A stretch of 64,000 bases of DNA from Nephrocerus scutellatus (lineage: Eukaryota; Arthropoda; Insecta; Diptera; Pipunculidae), in assembly GCA_947095585.1 (NCBI GenBank), contig OX352762.1:8039969-8103968 (forward strand), in the 5' to 3' direction. How positions within the stretch are numbered: position 1 is the first letter of the stretch; each line of letters begins with the position of its first letter. Under the pieces are notes generated by a model, which was given only the letters and a program-made list of their open reading frames with translations, had not been told where the DNA came from and did not search any database. A program made the translations under genes and the position numbers. Positions 10,871-23,035 of the stretch are shown piece by piece.

Positions 10871-12300
10871 TTATATGAATAATGAAAAACGAACGAATTT
10901 GAAGGCCGATTATTTGTACCACTTCAAGTATAAATAGCTAGGCAACAATTTTGGTAACATATTTTCACAATTTTCACAATTTTCGCAACTTTTCCACTGT
11001 AATTTGTCAAGACATTATTTGATATAAAAAAAAACGGTGACTCTCTCAGATAGCCAGTTGGAAAGGTATCAATATTGAAAATCCAGACAGTACGAGAAAA
11101 AAAACACCCTTTAGACAGCCACCGCAAATTAACGCATTACTTGTTTTCTAAAAAAATTATTTTTACTATGAATTTATTGTAAGCATTTGCGTGTTATCTT
11201 TCATATTAATTTTTCTTTGAACGTGGAGTGGAGTACGATTAAGTTAATTTTTCATTTACATCAGCACCACATCGATACACTATTGGTGGTGATTCCCCTT
11301 CCCTTCTACGGCGTCTCATTACGCTCGTCCACCTTCTCCCAGCCAAACATATGACATCATAAAATTTTTTAATTATATTCCAAAACGTGGCTATTGGTGG
11401 TTAAATGATGTAAACTTGTGCTGGCGAGAATGTGGAAAGGGTCCGTCCGTCCATCCGTCTGTCTGTTCATCCGTATATTAAAAAAAAACACGCACATTAA
11501 TAGCTAATTTGAAATATTCCCACACAAAACAAAACGCACTTGAGAGATATATACATATTTATAATACCGAATAAACAAAAACAACAAAAACCAGTGTTGA
11601 AAACACGACGACAATCGTTCAAGATAAAATAAACAATGTCATTACACAACCACGTCGCGTTTTGAACTAAACTTGAGGACAAAAATGAAAAATTTACGAG
11701 ACTGAAAGAGCGATTGGGTGGGCACAGTGGGAGTGTGGGCTGTGGGGAGGGGGACATCATGACTGAGCTAAATTGACAAAAAAAAGCTCTGTCTGCGAGA
11801 CGACCACCACCAGCTTACCAGTCACCTCACCACCAGCACAGCACCGCACTCTGCAACATAAATCCGGTCTAGAATTTGAGGAAGTGTCTCAGAAAGCTCT
11901 CAACGGCGGCCAACACACTCAACAGTCGGCGGGCTGACTGCCGGTAGTTGTGCGCAAGATTGAGATCCGCCGCAACCGCAAGCAAATGTTAGAAGTTCTC
12001 TCTGTGATTCTAATTTCGTCTCTAATCACTACGAGCGAATAGAAAAAGAGGTGGTGAGGAACTCTCTCGTTTCTTATCATTCGTTAGACTATGGCAACTT
12101 CTCAAGCAATGGCGGTCAAAATTGTTAAATGCACTCCGGTTCACCAGATTAGAAGCACATCAATTTGGAAGATAAAATTGATATTTCACCAGTTGTATGT
12201 CAGAAAAGAAAAAACAAATGATGGTGAAAGTAAGAGTAGTTTGTGATTAAGGCGTATCTCTAGTATAGCGTATTTTTGCCACGCACTGCGCTTCGCCCGC
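10871..12300. other. shot intron sequence, no feature seen
   Basis: Includes a short T-rich repeat (TTTTCACAA, 10960-11000) and a CCGTCCGTCC run near 11440. No exon, RNA gene or transposon coding was recognised. Confidence 0.5.
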
Positions 12301-12305
12301 CACCC

Positions 12306-12910
12306 ACCGCCTACAAATGTGGGTGGGGCGTTCCGGAAACGCTCCAAAGTTTTGAGTTTTTTTCCAGAAAAATGCATTTTTCTTTGAAGGAGTTTTCGGG
12401 GTTAATTGCTACGAAATGATAGGTAATAAAAATACCTTTCATTTAAAAAAATAAAATAAACGTAAAATCTCCATCCCCTCCCCCTTTGACTGAGTTGAGT
12501 CCAAAAACTGACTTTTTATAAAAAGTGGACGGGGTAAGTATTGATGTCAAATGTAAGGTAAAAACTAACAGCCGTAGTATATTTATGGGCGTGAACCAAG
12601 TTTAACGGAAGCTGGTTTATGTGCAGTTTCATATAATTGAGTGGTATTTCATATGAGTTTTTCCCGTACAAAAACAGGTAATATATAGCAAACTTTATTA
12701 TAGGAATTTTGAGATTTGGGCTTTTGGACATGCATCCCAAAGAATGCCCCAATTAAGCAGATTTTGAAAATTGTTTTCCGGAAACGGTAGGTAGAAGGGG
12801 CATCCAAAGTTTCGAGTTTTTTTTTCAGAAAAATGCATTTTTCTAAGTTATTTGAAGGAGCTTTAGGGGTTAATTGGTAACAAATTAAAGGTAATATAGG
12901 TAATATATCA
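12306..12910. repeat. two direct copies of a dispersed repeat, about 460 bp apart
   Basis: The copy at 12330-12445 (TTCCGGAAACGCTCCAAAGT, CAGAAAAATGCATTTTTC, AGGGGTTAATTG-type end) is repeated at 12770-12900 with the same blocks in the same order. The DNA between the copies carries no recognised feature. The open frame across the second copy (minus strand) has no family I know. Confidence 0.75.
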
Positions 12911-13569
12911 ATGAAAAAAATGGGAACAATCGAACCATCCTTGCCAGTCGTAAAACTACCGTTAGCTTGTTCTTCTAAAATTTTGTAATTCACCATTGCA
13001 TTCAACATGAACCACTCTGTTTTTTTCACCATTTTTTTCTCGCTCTCTCACTACCATATAACGGGAGAAAGGTCATTTTTACTTCTCGAAATGGGCTGCT
13101 TCAAATCTAGTGACCCGCAGTGTAGTACTTTAGCTTGGAGAAAAAGTTCCAAAGAACCTGAATGCTGAAAAGCTTAAAAATATAACTCTTTATTTTTCTT
13201 CAGTCTTTCGATGTTGATGTCGTTGCAAGAGTTGTCAGTTGTTTTTTATTGTATTGTTAATGAATAAAAAACACATTCATTCAAGTGGATGGCGGCAGTT
13301 GTAAAAATAAAACTATGACGTCATGATAATATGAACGGCCATGACTGAGAGGGTAAGGCCTTAAAGCAAACAAACAATAAAACGATATTATAATTTATGA
13401 TGTTACTCAGTGTTCTGTTTTTTGTGTTTCCTTTTTTTCATTTTTCTTTTTTTCTTCATTCCGTTAATACATAGTATACAATAGTATTTAAGGTACTAGT
13501 CGCAGAGATCGGAATGAATAAAAGCTGGCTGCTGAAGGTAACGTACCGAACAATGCAACAAACTCATAA

Positions 13570-13885
13570 AAACTAATAGAGCTCCGAAGATTTGAAAACA
13601 TAGTTCACCGGCTTGTGAAAACAATCTTGCCCGTAAGCTCGAAAAGTACAGAGAGCGAGAAAGAGCGAGAGAGAATAGAGTACGCGACATTAAGCAATAT
13701 ACAACGCGTTTCATATACTCCAAAGACAAAGAGGGTAGTTTGGTCCTCGATATCATCCGGAAGCTGATTAAATCTGGAAAGCCAGCACTACACCAAGCAA
13801 TTCAAGAACTAATAGTACAAGTATGGCAGGAAGAAACGATGACAGAAGACTGGAGATAAGTCATCAGGTGCCCCATAATTTTTTT
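13570..13885 (+). mobile_element. LINE fragment, region upstream of the RT palm
   Basis: In one plus frame, 13740-13865 reads DIIRKLIKSGKPALHQAIQE and then WQEETMTEDWR-VIRCP. This is the conserved block (LK-G-P-L---I--L--IW-EE-MPEDWR-GVICPI) just before the palm of many non-LTR reverse transcriptases. The copy stops near 13885, and the frame upstream is broken. Confidence 0.65.
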
Positions 13886-13949
13886 TTTAATCAAAACCCT
13901 AGCCCAATTGGCTGACATGTGAACTAAAAAGATCTATTGTATAATAGGA

Positions 13950-14310
13950 TGTAACTAATCTAAGAGACTTACCACCTTTCTAATGAAGGATAGTATGTCC
14001 TTCGTGGCAGAGTTTTGCAAATCAGCCGACAAACATATTGCCTTGTGGAAAATACGCCTCCTTAACCAGATCAATGCTGGACAATCACAGAGAATGTGCC
14101 CGGATGTTTCATCATCGTCCGAGCAGAACCTACATTCCGAGAAAGATTAACTTTGCTAAGGTGATCTCGCAGGCCACAATGACCTGTGAGAAAGCTCACC
14201 AGCTTTATGGTGCATTCCTAGTCTATATCAAGGAATTCCTTGAAGGAAAAGGGCCTGATTAACCGTTTGGATTGCCTAAGCCCTGGGATATTATCCCAAG
14301 TGCCCCATAC
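13950..14310 (-). mobile_element. R1-like LINE C-terminal zinc-knuckle fragment
   Basis: The minus strand reads ECRFCSDDDETSGHILCDCP then ALIWLRRRIF at about 14050-14140. The C-x2-C-x8-H-x4-C spacing and the following CPAL are the signature of the C-terminal knuckle of R1-clade ORF2. Upstream and downstream frames are degenerate. Confidence 0.75.
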
Positions 14311-14565
14311 ATAAGAAATGACATCTAACAACGTGCAGCAATTCTCATGGTTTAACGTTGTTGATTTGGGAAACCATGGCTGGACCCCAGTTGTGTCGCC
14401 AAATATAGGGTCATCCATTTCGAAGTTTCATAACCGCAGTGTTGGCATCCGTGATTTGTCAAACATATCTGTCGTTGCAATAATTGTCATTTACTTAGTC
14501 TACTAGTGAGTAATAATAATAATAATATTCGGAACGACAGACAATTGCGGTTCAAGGCCTAGCTT

Positions 14566-14762
14566 CTCGCGATCTACAATTTAAGGCCGGCTTCGAACGG
14601 CAAATTGAGAAGGTTTTCGTGACAAGTTATTACTCTCGGAACGTTTGTCACCCATTCGCGAGAGGTGGGACACCGTGAAAAATACTTTTGGTGTTACTGT
14701 GATTCGAACCACTAACATCCTGCTCAGTAGCCAGGCGCATTTCCATTGCGCCCACGGCGCCC
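14566..14762 (-). mobile_element. tRNA-derived SINE, copy 1
   Basis: Read on the minus strand from 14762, it begins GGGCGCCGTGGGCGC. It has a Pol III A-box (TGGGCGCAATGG, 14743-14754) and a B-box (GGTTCGAATCA, 14700-14710). A shared body follows (AAAAGTATTTTTCACGG) and a tail near TTAAATTGTAGATC. It aligns along its length with 57355-57504 and 35945-36136. It lacks the tRNA acceptor and T-stem closure of a real tRNA. A TAA microsatellite lies just beyond, at 14512-14530. Confidence 0.85.
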
Positions 14763-15129
14763 ACACAAAATCTTAGGCTGCATATATATGAGAGCAAAAA
14801 AACATATGGTGGCGAACATTAGTCCTTCGGAGGGGATGGGGCGCTAATTCGAAATAGTGCAATTCTACAGCTACCTCCGGTTAATTGTAGCATCCGATGA
14901 CAGCATGTTCTTAGAATGACGCGCAAGGTTTCTTACAGACAACAAAGTCAAATTTAGTCTGTCAAGACTCTTTAAATCCAGGAGTTTAACATCAAAGCTG
15001 TTGGTACATCCAACTAAAAAATCCGAGACTTATAATAATACTTAGTGAAACAGACCGTTGTTGTCCAAGGCCTAGCTTCGATCCGAGACTAAAGCAAAAA
15101 AAGGTACGACCTTTTAGTCGCGTTCGAAA

Positions 15130-15735
15130 TGAGTCTAACTAAAAAAAAATTGGCTCCCTATGTGAGGAAGGACGATTTCAGAGGTTCTGTAATGATGAAA
15201 TCCGAGAGAGTTACCACGAAGTAGACATCTTGAAGCAAAATCTTAAGCTCGATAGGCTTCGTATGTAAGGAAGGACGATCCGGAGCCTCTATGCTGATGG
15301 GATCTAAAAGCGCTACCACGATGTCGTCATCGTAAAGAAAAATCTAAATATCGATAGGCTTCGTATGTAAGGAAGGACAATGCGGAGACTCTATGCTGAT
15401 GGGATCTAAAAGCGCTACCACGATGTCGACATCGTAAAGACAAATCTTAAGCTCGATAGGCTTCGTATGTAAGGAAGGACAATGCGGAGACTCTATGCTG
15501 ATGGGATCTAAAAGCGCTACCACAATGTCGACATCGTGAAGAGAAATCTTAAGCTCGATAGGCTTCGTATGTAAGGAAGGACGATCCGAAGGCTCTATGC
15601 TGATGTGATATAAAAGTTCTGTAGGCTTCGTAGGTGAGAAAGAACGATCCGAAGATTCTATGCTGATGAGATTCAAAAGCGTTACGGCGACGACAACATC
15701 GTGTAGAGAATTCAGCTCGGTAGGCTTCGGTTGGC
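15130..15735. repeat. 102-bp tandem array, about five copies
   Basis: The unit contains GATAGGCTTCGTATGTAAGG, GACTCTATGCTGATGGGATC and TAAAAGCGCTACCACGATGT. The anchor GATAGGCTTCG recurs at 15251, 15353, 15455 and 15557, giving a strict 102-bp period in the middle and degenerate ends. Because 102 is 34 codons, the minus strand stays open for 132 codons with repeated HTKPIEL and DPISIESPH. I regard that frame as a by-product of the period. Confidence 0.92.
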
Positions 15736-17730
15736 AGTACACCTCGCTCGCACGCTCACATTAGCGAACATGATCCTGTGCGACAAGAATTATGGGACAC
15801 TAAAGCGAGGCAGACTAACCCTTCGCTGGAAGGATGTCGTATGACGGCTAGAGTTTATTGATACGAAACTGGATCGCTACTGGTGGTGAGTTATTTTGCG
15901 ATAGGACTCGACCAGATGTCGGAATGAGAATTGAGAAGAACGTATGATGATAGTGAAAAAGACGACTTGCTACCACTTCACACCCTCAGGAATCAAAAGA
16001 GCGCACCTCGGTTTTAGGCACAAATATGATGATAATGATGATGATGATGATGAAAAAGGAAAGATGCTGCCAGTTCACAACCTCTTTCACAGGTTAAGAT
16101 TTTCTCTAAACGAATCCTACTCTGTTCTCAAAAACTTTTATTTAACTTGACTTGTGTCTGTCTGTTGTCGATTTCTTTTAGGTCCTTAACCAACTTTTAC
16201 ACTTCATATAGTCCTCAATTTTGTGCGCGTGTGACGCGGTTGGCTTGTATCAATGTATAAATAAAAATGTGTACTCGAAAAACGATGTTTTTTTACATTT
16301 ACATGTTTTATTTGAAAGGAAAGGAATTTTGAAATAGGAAAACCCATGTTTACTCTCATTTAAGAAATCGTAGTCAGTCAGTAGTCGCAAGGTCTCAGTT
16401 TAACATTGCTCAATGCTCACCACTTTGCCACCATGCCAAGACAGGTTAAACACTATGATTATTGTTTTTTTTTATTGTTGCATTTTTATTATTATTGAAG
16501 ATGATTACAATTTCAATGTCAAGTTTTATTCAGAGCGGTCGCAAGCTGTCAGAAATAGTGAGAGTGACTTGTGCGGGGGTTGGTTCAAAACTAATAACTC
16601 TGATTAACATTTTTATATGATCGTTAAGAATTGATATATAAATGAAATTGACCTCGACGTCTGGTGTGACATCATCATCATAATCATCATATAGTCGTCA
16701 AATGCAATTAATCTCTTTATTAATAAATTGCGATTTGAGATTAAATTGATTGTGGAGTGGATGGAGTATGGACGATGGACGTTCTTGCCAAATGGTTTTC
16801 AGTTATAATTGATTTTGCTTGTAATGAATGCATCATGCACCCAATCCAGAACAGCAATTAAAAGTAAAGTGAATCTGAAGTAGATGTACATAAGTGTAAT
16901 TCCGCTAGCCGTCTCCTCATCATCATCGTCATCATCACATCAAAATATGGTCATTGTCAGATGTTCACTTTGCTTTTTGTGCCTTTAAGAATTTTATCAA
17001 GAAATTTGCTAGACAGTTAATTAGCGTAGCATTGTATGCATGTGTTGCGTCTCTGTTACCTTTTTTTAATATCCCATATCCATACAAACAACGACATGGT
17101 AGCATTGTACGTAAAAACCAAAAAATCCGTAATTGTATCATTTGAAGATTCAAACAAAAGATGACATCACGCACGGCGGCGACGACATGTAGCTATTGTG
17201 TGTTCAAGGTTTTTGTTTAATGCCCCTACCGTGCAAAGACCGGCTTTGTAGTTTTGATTGCTGTTTTGATTTTAATTTTTTTTTTTATTATCGTCTTGAC
17301 ATTCAAAAATTTTACCCACAATGACGTCGTCGACTACTGGCAGTTGGTCGTCTGCCTTATTGTGACATTGGAAAAACACGTTATTGCAACTGTGGGAACT
17401 GAGGAACGAATAGGTGCTTCCGTTACTGTGGGACAAGTTGTTTTGGGAACACACATCAGCGCAAATTTTATCAACATTCAACAAAGACGATGAAATCCAA
17501 CAACGTTTTTGTTTCAAAAAATGAATACAACTAAACATAAGCGTCACATCATGTTCTATGAAACAGAATAGAAGTTTTCTTTTTGTGGAAATCCCAAAAA
17601 AATACACGTCAGCGATATTGGAAGGAATTTTGAGTTTTTGAGTTCATGACCAGAATGCATTTGCAATTATAAGTCAACTGTAATATTATATGGTACGGGT
17701 TTTTTTCTAAATAATTATGAGATCGATGCA
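15736..17730. other. shot intron sequence, microsatellites only
   Basis: Contains (GAT)n near 16026-16052 and CATCAT-rich tracts near 16668-16695 and 16918-16940. I saw no splice-bounded shot sequence and no transposon coding. Confidence 0.5.
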
Positions 17731-17734
17731 TCCC

Positions 17735-20480
17735 AAAGCGCATCAACTTCGGGTCCTGCAATTGAGAAACGCGCTGTATATAGAAAAGCTGCTGAGCTCT
17801 CGATTGCCTAGCCTATGTTGGCCTCAACTGCTGTTGAGCAACCGAACCCTAACCAGAGTTCAGACGGCGTAACCAAGGCGCGAGGGCGTTAGAACTGAGG
17901 ACGTGATGTAAGCAACTTCTGATTCTGAGGCATCCACAATCGTTGATGCGTGTAGCGTCATCTCGGAGAAATCCGGATGCTCTTCTATTGGGAAGTTATT
18001 AGATGGGCTACTGATCCAGCAACACCGAGGTGAATTCATTAAATTGAACTCACTAGAGAGAAGGCGACTTAAACATTTGGGAATTATAACGTGCTTGTCG
18101 TGTATCCGTACAAGAAGATATTTGTTTTCAGTTCTTTCGTCCCGTGCAGACGGTTTGTTGCCAGCTTTACGCGTTGGGCACGGTTATAGAGAGTGCTCTT
18201 GCTTTTGCCAACGCCGCCCAATCATCTTAAGCATACAGGAGGGAGGACTAATGAGCTCCATCAAAGTGTTGCAAGACGCAAAGGACGCATCCGCTGCCCT
18301 CAGCAAGCAGTTCGCCGAGGAAAATATAACCCTTGGTCTCATCCAGGAGCCTTGGGTCATTAGCGAACTGATAAAAGGTCTACGGAACGGGAGAAGTAAG
18401 TTTATCTGTAAATGCAGGGAGCCAGTGCCAAGTGCCACGAACATAAACATTATTCCGATTCCAGAATTCATAACGAAAGACATGGTGGTCTGTTGATTGA
18501 AGTTCCACCCGGAAAGCGTACACAGAACATCGTGTGTGCTTCAGCATATTTCCCCGGCGGCGACGACAACATTCCGCTCTTAGAGGTTCAGGAGCTGATA
18601 AAGCACTGCCGGAACAGAAACCTCCAGTAACTCATAGGATGCGATATCATAGGATATACTAGATAAAGGATCCAAACCTACTTTCATAAAGAGAAGATTC
18701 GCGAAGAGGTAGTTGACCTCACTCTCGCCAGTCCATTTATCTCCAACGTTGTTAAAAACTGGCATGTGGCCGACAAAGTCTCGCTGTCTGACCATCAACA
18801 CATCAGGTTTGACCTTCCTGGCAAACTGAAACATGCTTCTTCTAGATACCTTCCTAAGTCTACGGACTGGAATCTATATTGGGGACTTGTCCTCTCTAAA
18901 GTAGATATGCTTGGCACATCTATTAAGTATACATGGGACTTAGATGGTACAGCATATCAGCTCTCTTCCTATCATGACAGCTGTGTCCATAAAACCAGCT
19001 TGTTTAGAGGAAAGGTTCCCTGGTGGAACGACCAGCTGGCTAAGCTTAGGAAGAAAGTCAGAAAACTCTTCAACTCTGCTAAACGAGCGAAGAGTTGGAA
19101 CGAATATAGCTTCGCCTTTACAGACTACAACTCTGAATTAAGACGATCTAAACGTGCCACATGAAGGAAATGCTGCGAAAACATTTTCGAAATGCTAGTA
19201 GTTGCACGAATCAATAAAGCATTGGTTAAGGATCAGACAAACTGTGTAAGTTTATTAAGTAAAGCCGATGGCACCTACACGTCGAAATGCCAGTAGCTGC
19301 ACGAATCAATCAAGCATTGGTTAAGAATCAGACAAACTGTGTAAGTTTATTAAGTAAAGCCGATGGCACCTACACGTTGGACCGAGAATATACAATCAGA
19401 ACCCTACTCCAGGTTCAGTTCCCAGGTTCGTCTACTCGTTCACCATACACGTATCTGAACGCATCTGACCAAAGGGTCTATATTACTAGTAGGATAAATA
19501 GTTTATCCGGTAAAATATTCGGTCCGGATTAGGTTAAATGGGCAGTAGGCTCTTTTAAACCTTTTAAAGCTCCCGGCTATGATGGGATCTTTCCAGCGCT
19601 TCTACAGAAGGCAGCCTATCTCAACCTACCGGATATGATTACTTTATTTAAAGCCAGCTAAAACTGGGGGTACATGCCTACTACCTGAAGACAGGAAAAT
19701 GTGATATTTATCCCCAAACTAGGCAATACGCCTTGTGAGCTACCTAAATCATACAGACCTATAAGTCTAACATCATTTTTCCGTAAACCATGGAGAGACT
19801 TATTGATGTTCATATTAGAGGTCGGTTAGAATTACCTACCCTTCTGCACTCAAGTCAGTTTGCGTACAGGAATGGCAAAAACACAGAAGGTACCCTTCAC
19901 TATTTTGTAAAGGAAGTGGCCCTGTTTGCCTTCATCGACATTGAGGGCGCTTTCGATAACACTGGCTACGACTCTATTGCAAGGGCAATCATTGGATAAG
20001 GGCCATGCTTAAAAGTCGAGATATTATTTCCTAATCGGGAGGAGTGTCTGTGTCTGTGACTGCAGTTAAGGGATGTCCTTAAGGAGGATTGCTTTCTCCC
20101 CTTCTATGGTCACTAGCCATTGACAATCTTCTAGTCGATCTTCACAGAACAGGCTACATCGCCATTGGTTATGCGGACGATTTGGCGCTTTTTATTAGTG
20201 GTAAGCACTGCACGACTATCACTAGTGTCATGCAAGGCGCTTTACTATACTTTTTTGAATGGTGCAGCAGAGAAGGACATACATCATTCCTTGCAAAACA
20301 TTCTAGTGCATTTCACGAAAAGAAAACTGGTCAATTCGGGAACTATTATCATCAAAGACATTACGTTAGATTAGTAAACGGCTAAACTCTCATATCAAGT
20401 CCGCCATCAAACGCGTTCTGTTCGTTCTAAAGACAAAACCACAGGCCAATATCGGTACAACACAAGTCGACCAGTCGTTG
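17735..20480 (+). mobile_element. R1-like LINE, near-complete but broken ORF2
   Basis: The plus strand carries an apurinic endonuclease domain: LGLIQEPWV at about 18335-18360, ASAYFPGGDD at 18540, and the catalytic-type SDHQHIRFDL at about 18785-18815. RT motifs follow: FIDIEGAFDN at about 19930-19960, LLSPLLWSLAIDNLL at about 20085-20130 and YADDLALFISGK at about 20170-20205. Frameshifts and stops separate these blocks, so it cannot encode one protein. A 95-bp internal duplication sits at about 19188-19377. The 5' part (17735-18040) may be the end of ORF1. The RT region is nearly identical to the minus-strand copy at 28917-30170. Confidence 0.85.
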
Positions 20481-20820
20481 TATCATTTAGGGGACATTAT
20501 ACCTGTACCTTATAGCAGGTTGCCCAATACAAACTATGGTCAAAATTACCATAACGGAAGAATCCGGTTTATCAAAAAACTATAGGAGCAAAGAATAGAG
20601 GCCACAAAAGACTCATGAACGTCGTGGTGCAAGTGCAAGTGATATGTAGATTAAAAACTGATATAGAATTTGTTTGTATTGCTCAATCTGAATTGTATTG
20701 TCAGCTCGGAAGAATACCTAATCAGAACTATAAGGGAAATACCATCTGGTCCAAATTGTAATAGTACATAGATATAAGTAAATCCAAAAGTTTCGTTCAA
20801 GTCAATGCTCTGTTCATTTT
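20481..20820. other. possible LINE tail, otherwise unassigned
   Basis: It follows the LINE without a clear poly-A boundary. Parts may be the degenerate RNase H or 3' UTR of that element. Nothing specific is recognised. Confidence 0.35.
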
Positions 20821-20825
20821 CAATT

Positions 20826-21170
20826 CAATGTTTAGTTCATGTTCAGTTCATGTTCAGTTCATGCCCAGTTCATGTTCAGTTCATGTTCAGTTCATGTTCC
20901 GATGACGTTCAGTTCATGTACCGATGACGTTCAGTTCATGTTCCGATGACGTTCAGTTCATGTTCCGATGACATTCAGTTCATGTTCCGATGACGTTCAG
21001 TTCATGTTCCGATGACATTCAGTTCATGTTCCGATGACGTTCAGTTCATGTACCGATGACGTTCAGTTCATGTTCCGATGACATTCAGTTCATGTTCCGA
21101 TGACATTCAGTTCATGTTTCGATGACGTTCGGTTCATGTACCGATGACGTTCAGTTCATATTCAACCCAA
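20826..21170. repeat. 22-bp minisatellite grown from an 11-bp unit
   Basis: It starts as ATGTTCAGTTC (11 bp, about five copies to 20895), then becomes ATGTTCCGATGACGTTCAGT TC repeated about twelve times to 21150. Each long unit holds TGACGTTC, or TGACATTC in variants. It lies in the shot intron about 120 bp beyond the splice donor of the exon at 21289. Confidence 0.95.
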
Positions 21171-21288
21171 TAAGTCAGTTTCGGTTCAAAAAGTAACAGC
21201 ACTGGACGTTCGAAAAAGAAGACGCATTTGAATTTCAGGTTTACCCTAAGATTTATAGAAAAGAAGAAGAAAAAACAATCAGACTTAC

Positions 21289-21510
21289 CAGACCATCGGA
21301 TCCATTGACTTCAATGGCCGTCTTTAGCCGTTGCGAAAGATTCTCCAGCAAGCGATCGTACTTGGAGTTCAGCAAATCCAAGCGTTGACTGTAGTATTGC
21401 GTTGCCCCCGGATCACTGTTTGCCGGACGCAGATCACGTCGCGGTGGTGAAAATGACGGCCGGATATCCAGCAGCCAATCGACAAAATGCAGACATTTGC
21501 CATCGTAGAT
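21289..21510 (-). CDS. shot: shot linker exon (222 nt)
   Basis: Seventy-four codons, phase 0 at both ends. It begins IYDGKCLHFVDWLLDIRPSF and ends RLKTAIEVNGSDGL, with SPPRRDLRPANSDPGATQYY between. The second half is a coiled spectrin-like helix (QRLDLLNSKYDRLLENLSQR). The acceptor is ...GAGCTCAG and the donor GTAAGT (21283-21288). A 22-bp minisatellite ends about 120 bp beyond the donor, inside the next intron. Confidence 0.92.
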
Positions 21511-22000
21511 CTGAGCTCGGATGATGTGATATGTTCGTGCATGTTGTTCATATGATGTTCAGTTGCAGGAGATCATGATCGTTTGTTGATGTTTTGTTTG
21601 TTGGTTGGTTGGTTAATTTAGTTAAATGTTATATGTTAGTATACCATTTTTAGTGTTTTTTGATTCAATTAATTTATATAAACTGACTAAACTACAATTA
21701 ATGTAAATCGAGAATATTTATTGCTTTTTGCATTTGCCCTTAAGTTTGAGTTTATTTTTGAAAAAAAAATTAGTTTTGTTTGTTTGCTAGTTTAGCACTT
21801 AATACCATTGTCCCAATTGTTATTAATCTTTTTTTTTTTAATTGTGATAATCATTAAAAAAGCATTAAATATATGTTTATATAAAAAGAAAGAGTTTTAT
21901 TGTTGAGTAGTTGTAGGATCGATCGAGTACAAAATGGAACGATCGTTTCCATATATCAGTGTGTATTTAAGTGTAAGTGTAAGATAGACATCAAACATAC

Positions 22001-22084
22001 CTTGGCTTCTCTTATCAGACGTCCTCCGGCGAGATTGACATTTTCAATTTTTGGTTTACGCTCAATGGCAGCTCCAAGCAAATT
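22001..22084 (-). CDS. shot: shot linker exon (84 nt)
   Basis: Twenty-eight codons, phase 0 at both ends: NLLGAAIERKPKIENVN then LAGGRLIREAK. The acceptor is ...AAAATAACTCAG and the donor GTATGT. It was found only by reading for Shot sequence, because no ATG begins it. A symmetrical 84-nt exon could be skipped without changing frame, but I have no evidence that it is. Confidence 0.9.
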
Positions 22085-23035
22085 CTGAGTTATTTTCATT
22101 TTAAGTTTTGAGTAGTTTTGTAACGGTTATTACAGTTCAGTTTTTGGTTTTTCAGATATATTGTGTATTATAATTGTTAAACAATTGTCCACAAGTGTTG
22201 TTGTTTTGTGTGTGTGTGTGTGTTGGTTGGGTTGGTAATGTGCATGTGTGGTGAATGGTTTTTGTTTTGATTCATAATTTTTTATATACAAAACGAGGAT
22301 CGATCGTGGTATTAATGGTTGGTTGGTTGAGTGGTTGTTCAAGTGATTTTGTTTATTTGTTTGATTGTTTTTTGTTCGATTGTTTGTTTGGTGAACGTAC
22401 ACAAAAAAGGAAATTAGACAAAAAATACAAATTAGTTCAATTTACTACACATTAGTTGTATGTATTGCACAATACACACATACATAATATACATATAATA
22501 AATACAATACGTAACGTAACGAATTACACTACAATCAGGTTCTACTGTACTTCTACAATAAATTATTAAACAAAAATGAAAATGGAGAAAGACTGTGCGT
22601 AATTTAATAAAGTAATTTGGTACAATAGCGCGTCTAACTGTCACCATACAAAACTGTTCCCACACTTTTATTACTCGAGACAGGAAAAAATATAGGGACA
22701 AAAACCAAAATGTCTACTCTACTCGGTCGTCGTCTTGTTGCTGGGTGCGGTAATAAATGACACAAAAGTACAACACAACCATTTAAAAAAAAAAAAAAAA
22801 AAAAAAAAGAAACAAGTGGGCGGACTCCCCAACACCAATTGACGACTACATACTTTACAAATTTTTGAATATACTTTGTGTTTCGTTTGTCATTTGCCCA
22901 GAAGGGACGACTCAAATGTCTTCTTCATCTATCTCAATATCAAGAGGTGGGAGTGGAGGCGGGGATAGTAGAAAAAAGTCTCCTTGGAAATTTGATAAAT
23001 ATATTTCAAACTATAGTGTGAGTACCTAGTAGATA
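22085..23035. other. shot intron sequence, simple repeats
   Basis: A GT microsatellite near 22207-22224, TTGGTTGG repeats near 22310-22340 and an A-run of about 23 bases near 22784-22808. No coding feature was seen. Confidence 0.55.

Noticed and set aside
12649..13032. A 127-codon minus-strand frame near 12.6-13.0 kb
   Set aside because: It runs across a dispersed repeat, has no recognisable domain, and lacks matching splice signals.
18044..20385. Open frames at 18-20 kb as a possible host gene nested in shot
   Set aside because: Their motifs are LINE endonuclease and reverse transcriptase, and a second copy lies at 28.9-30.2 kb.
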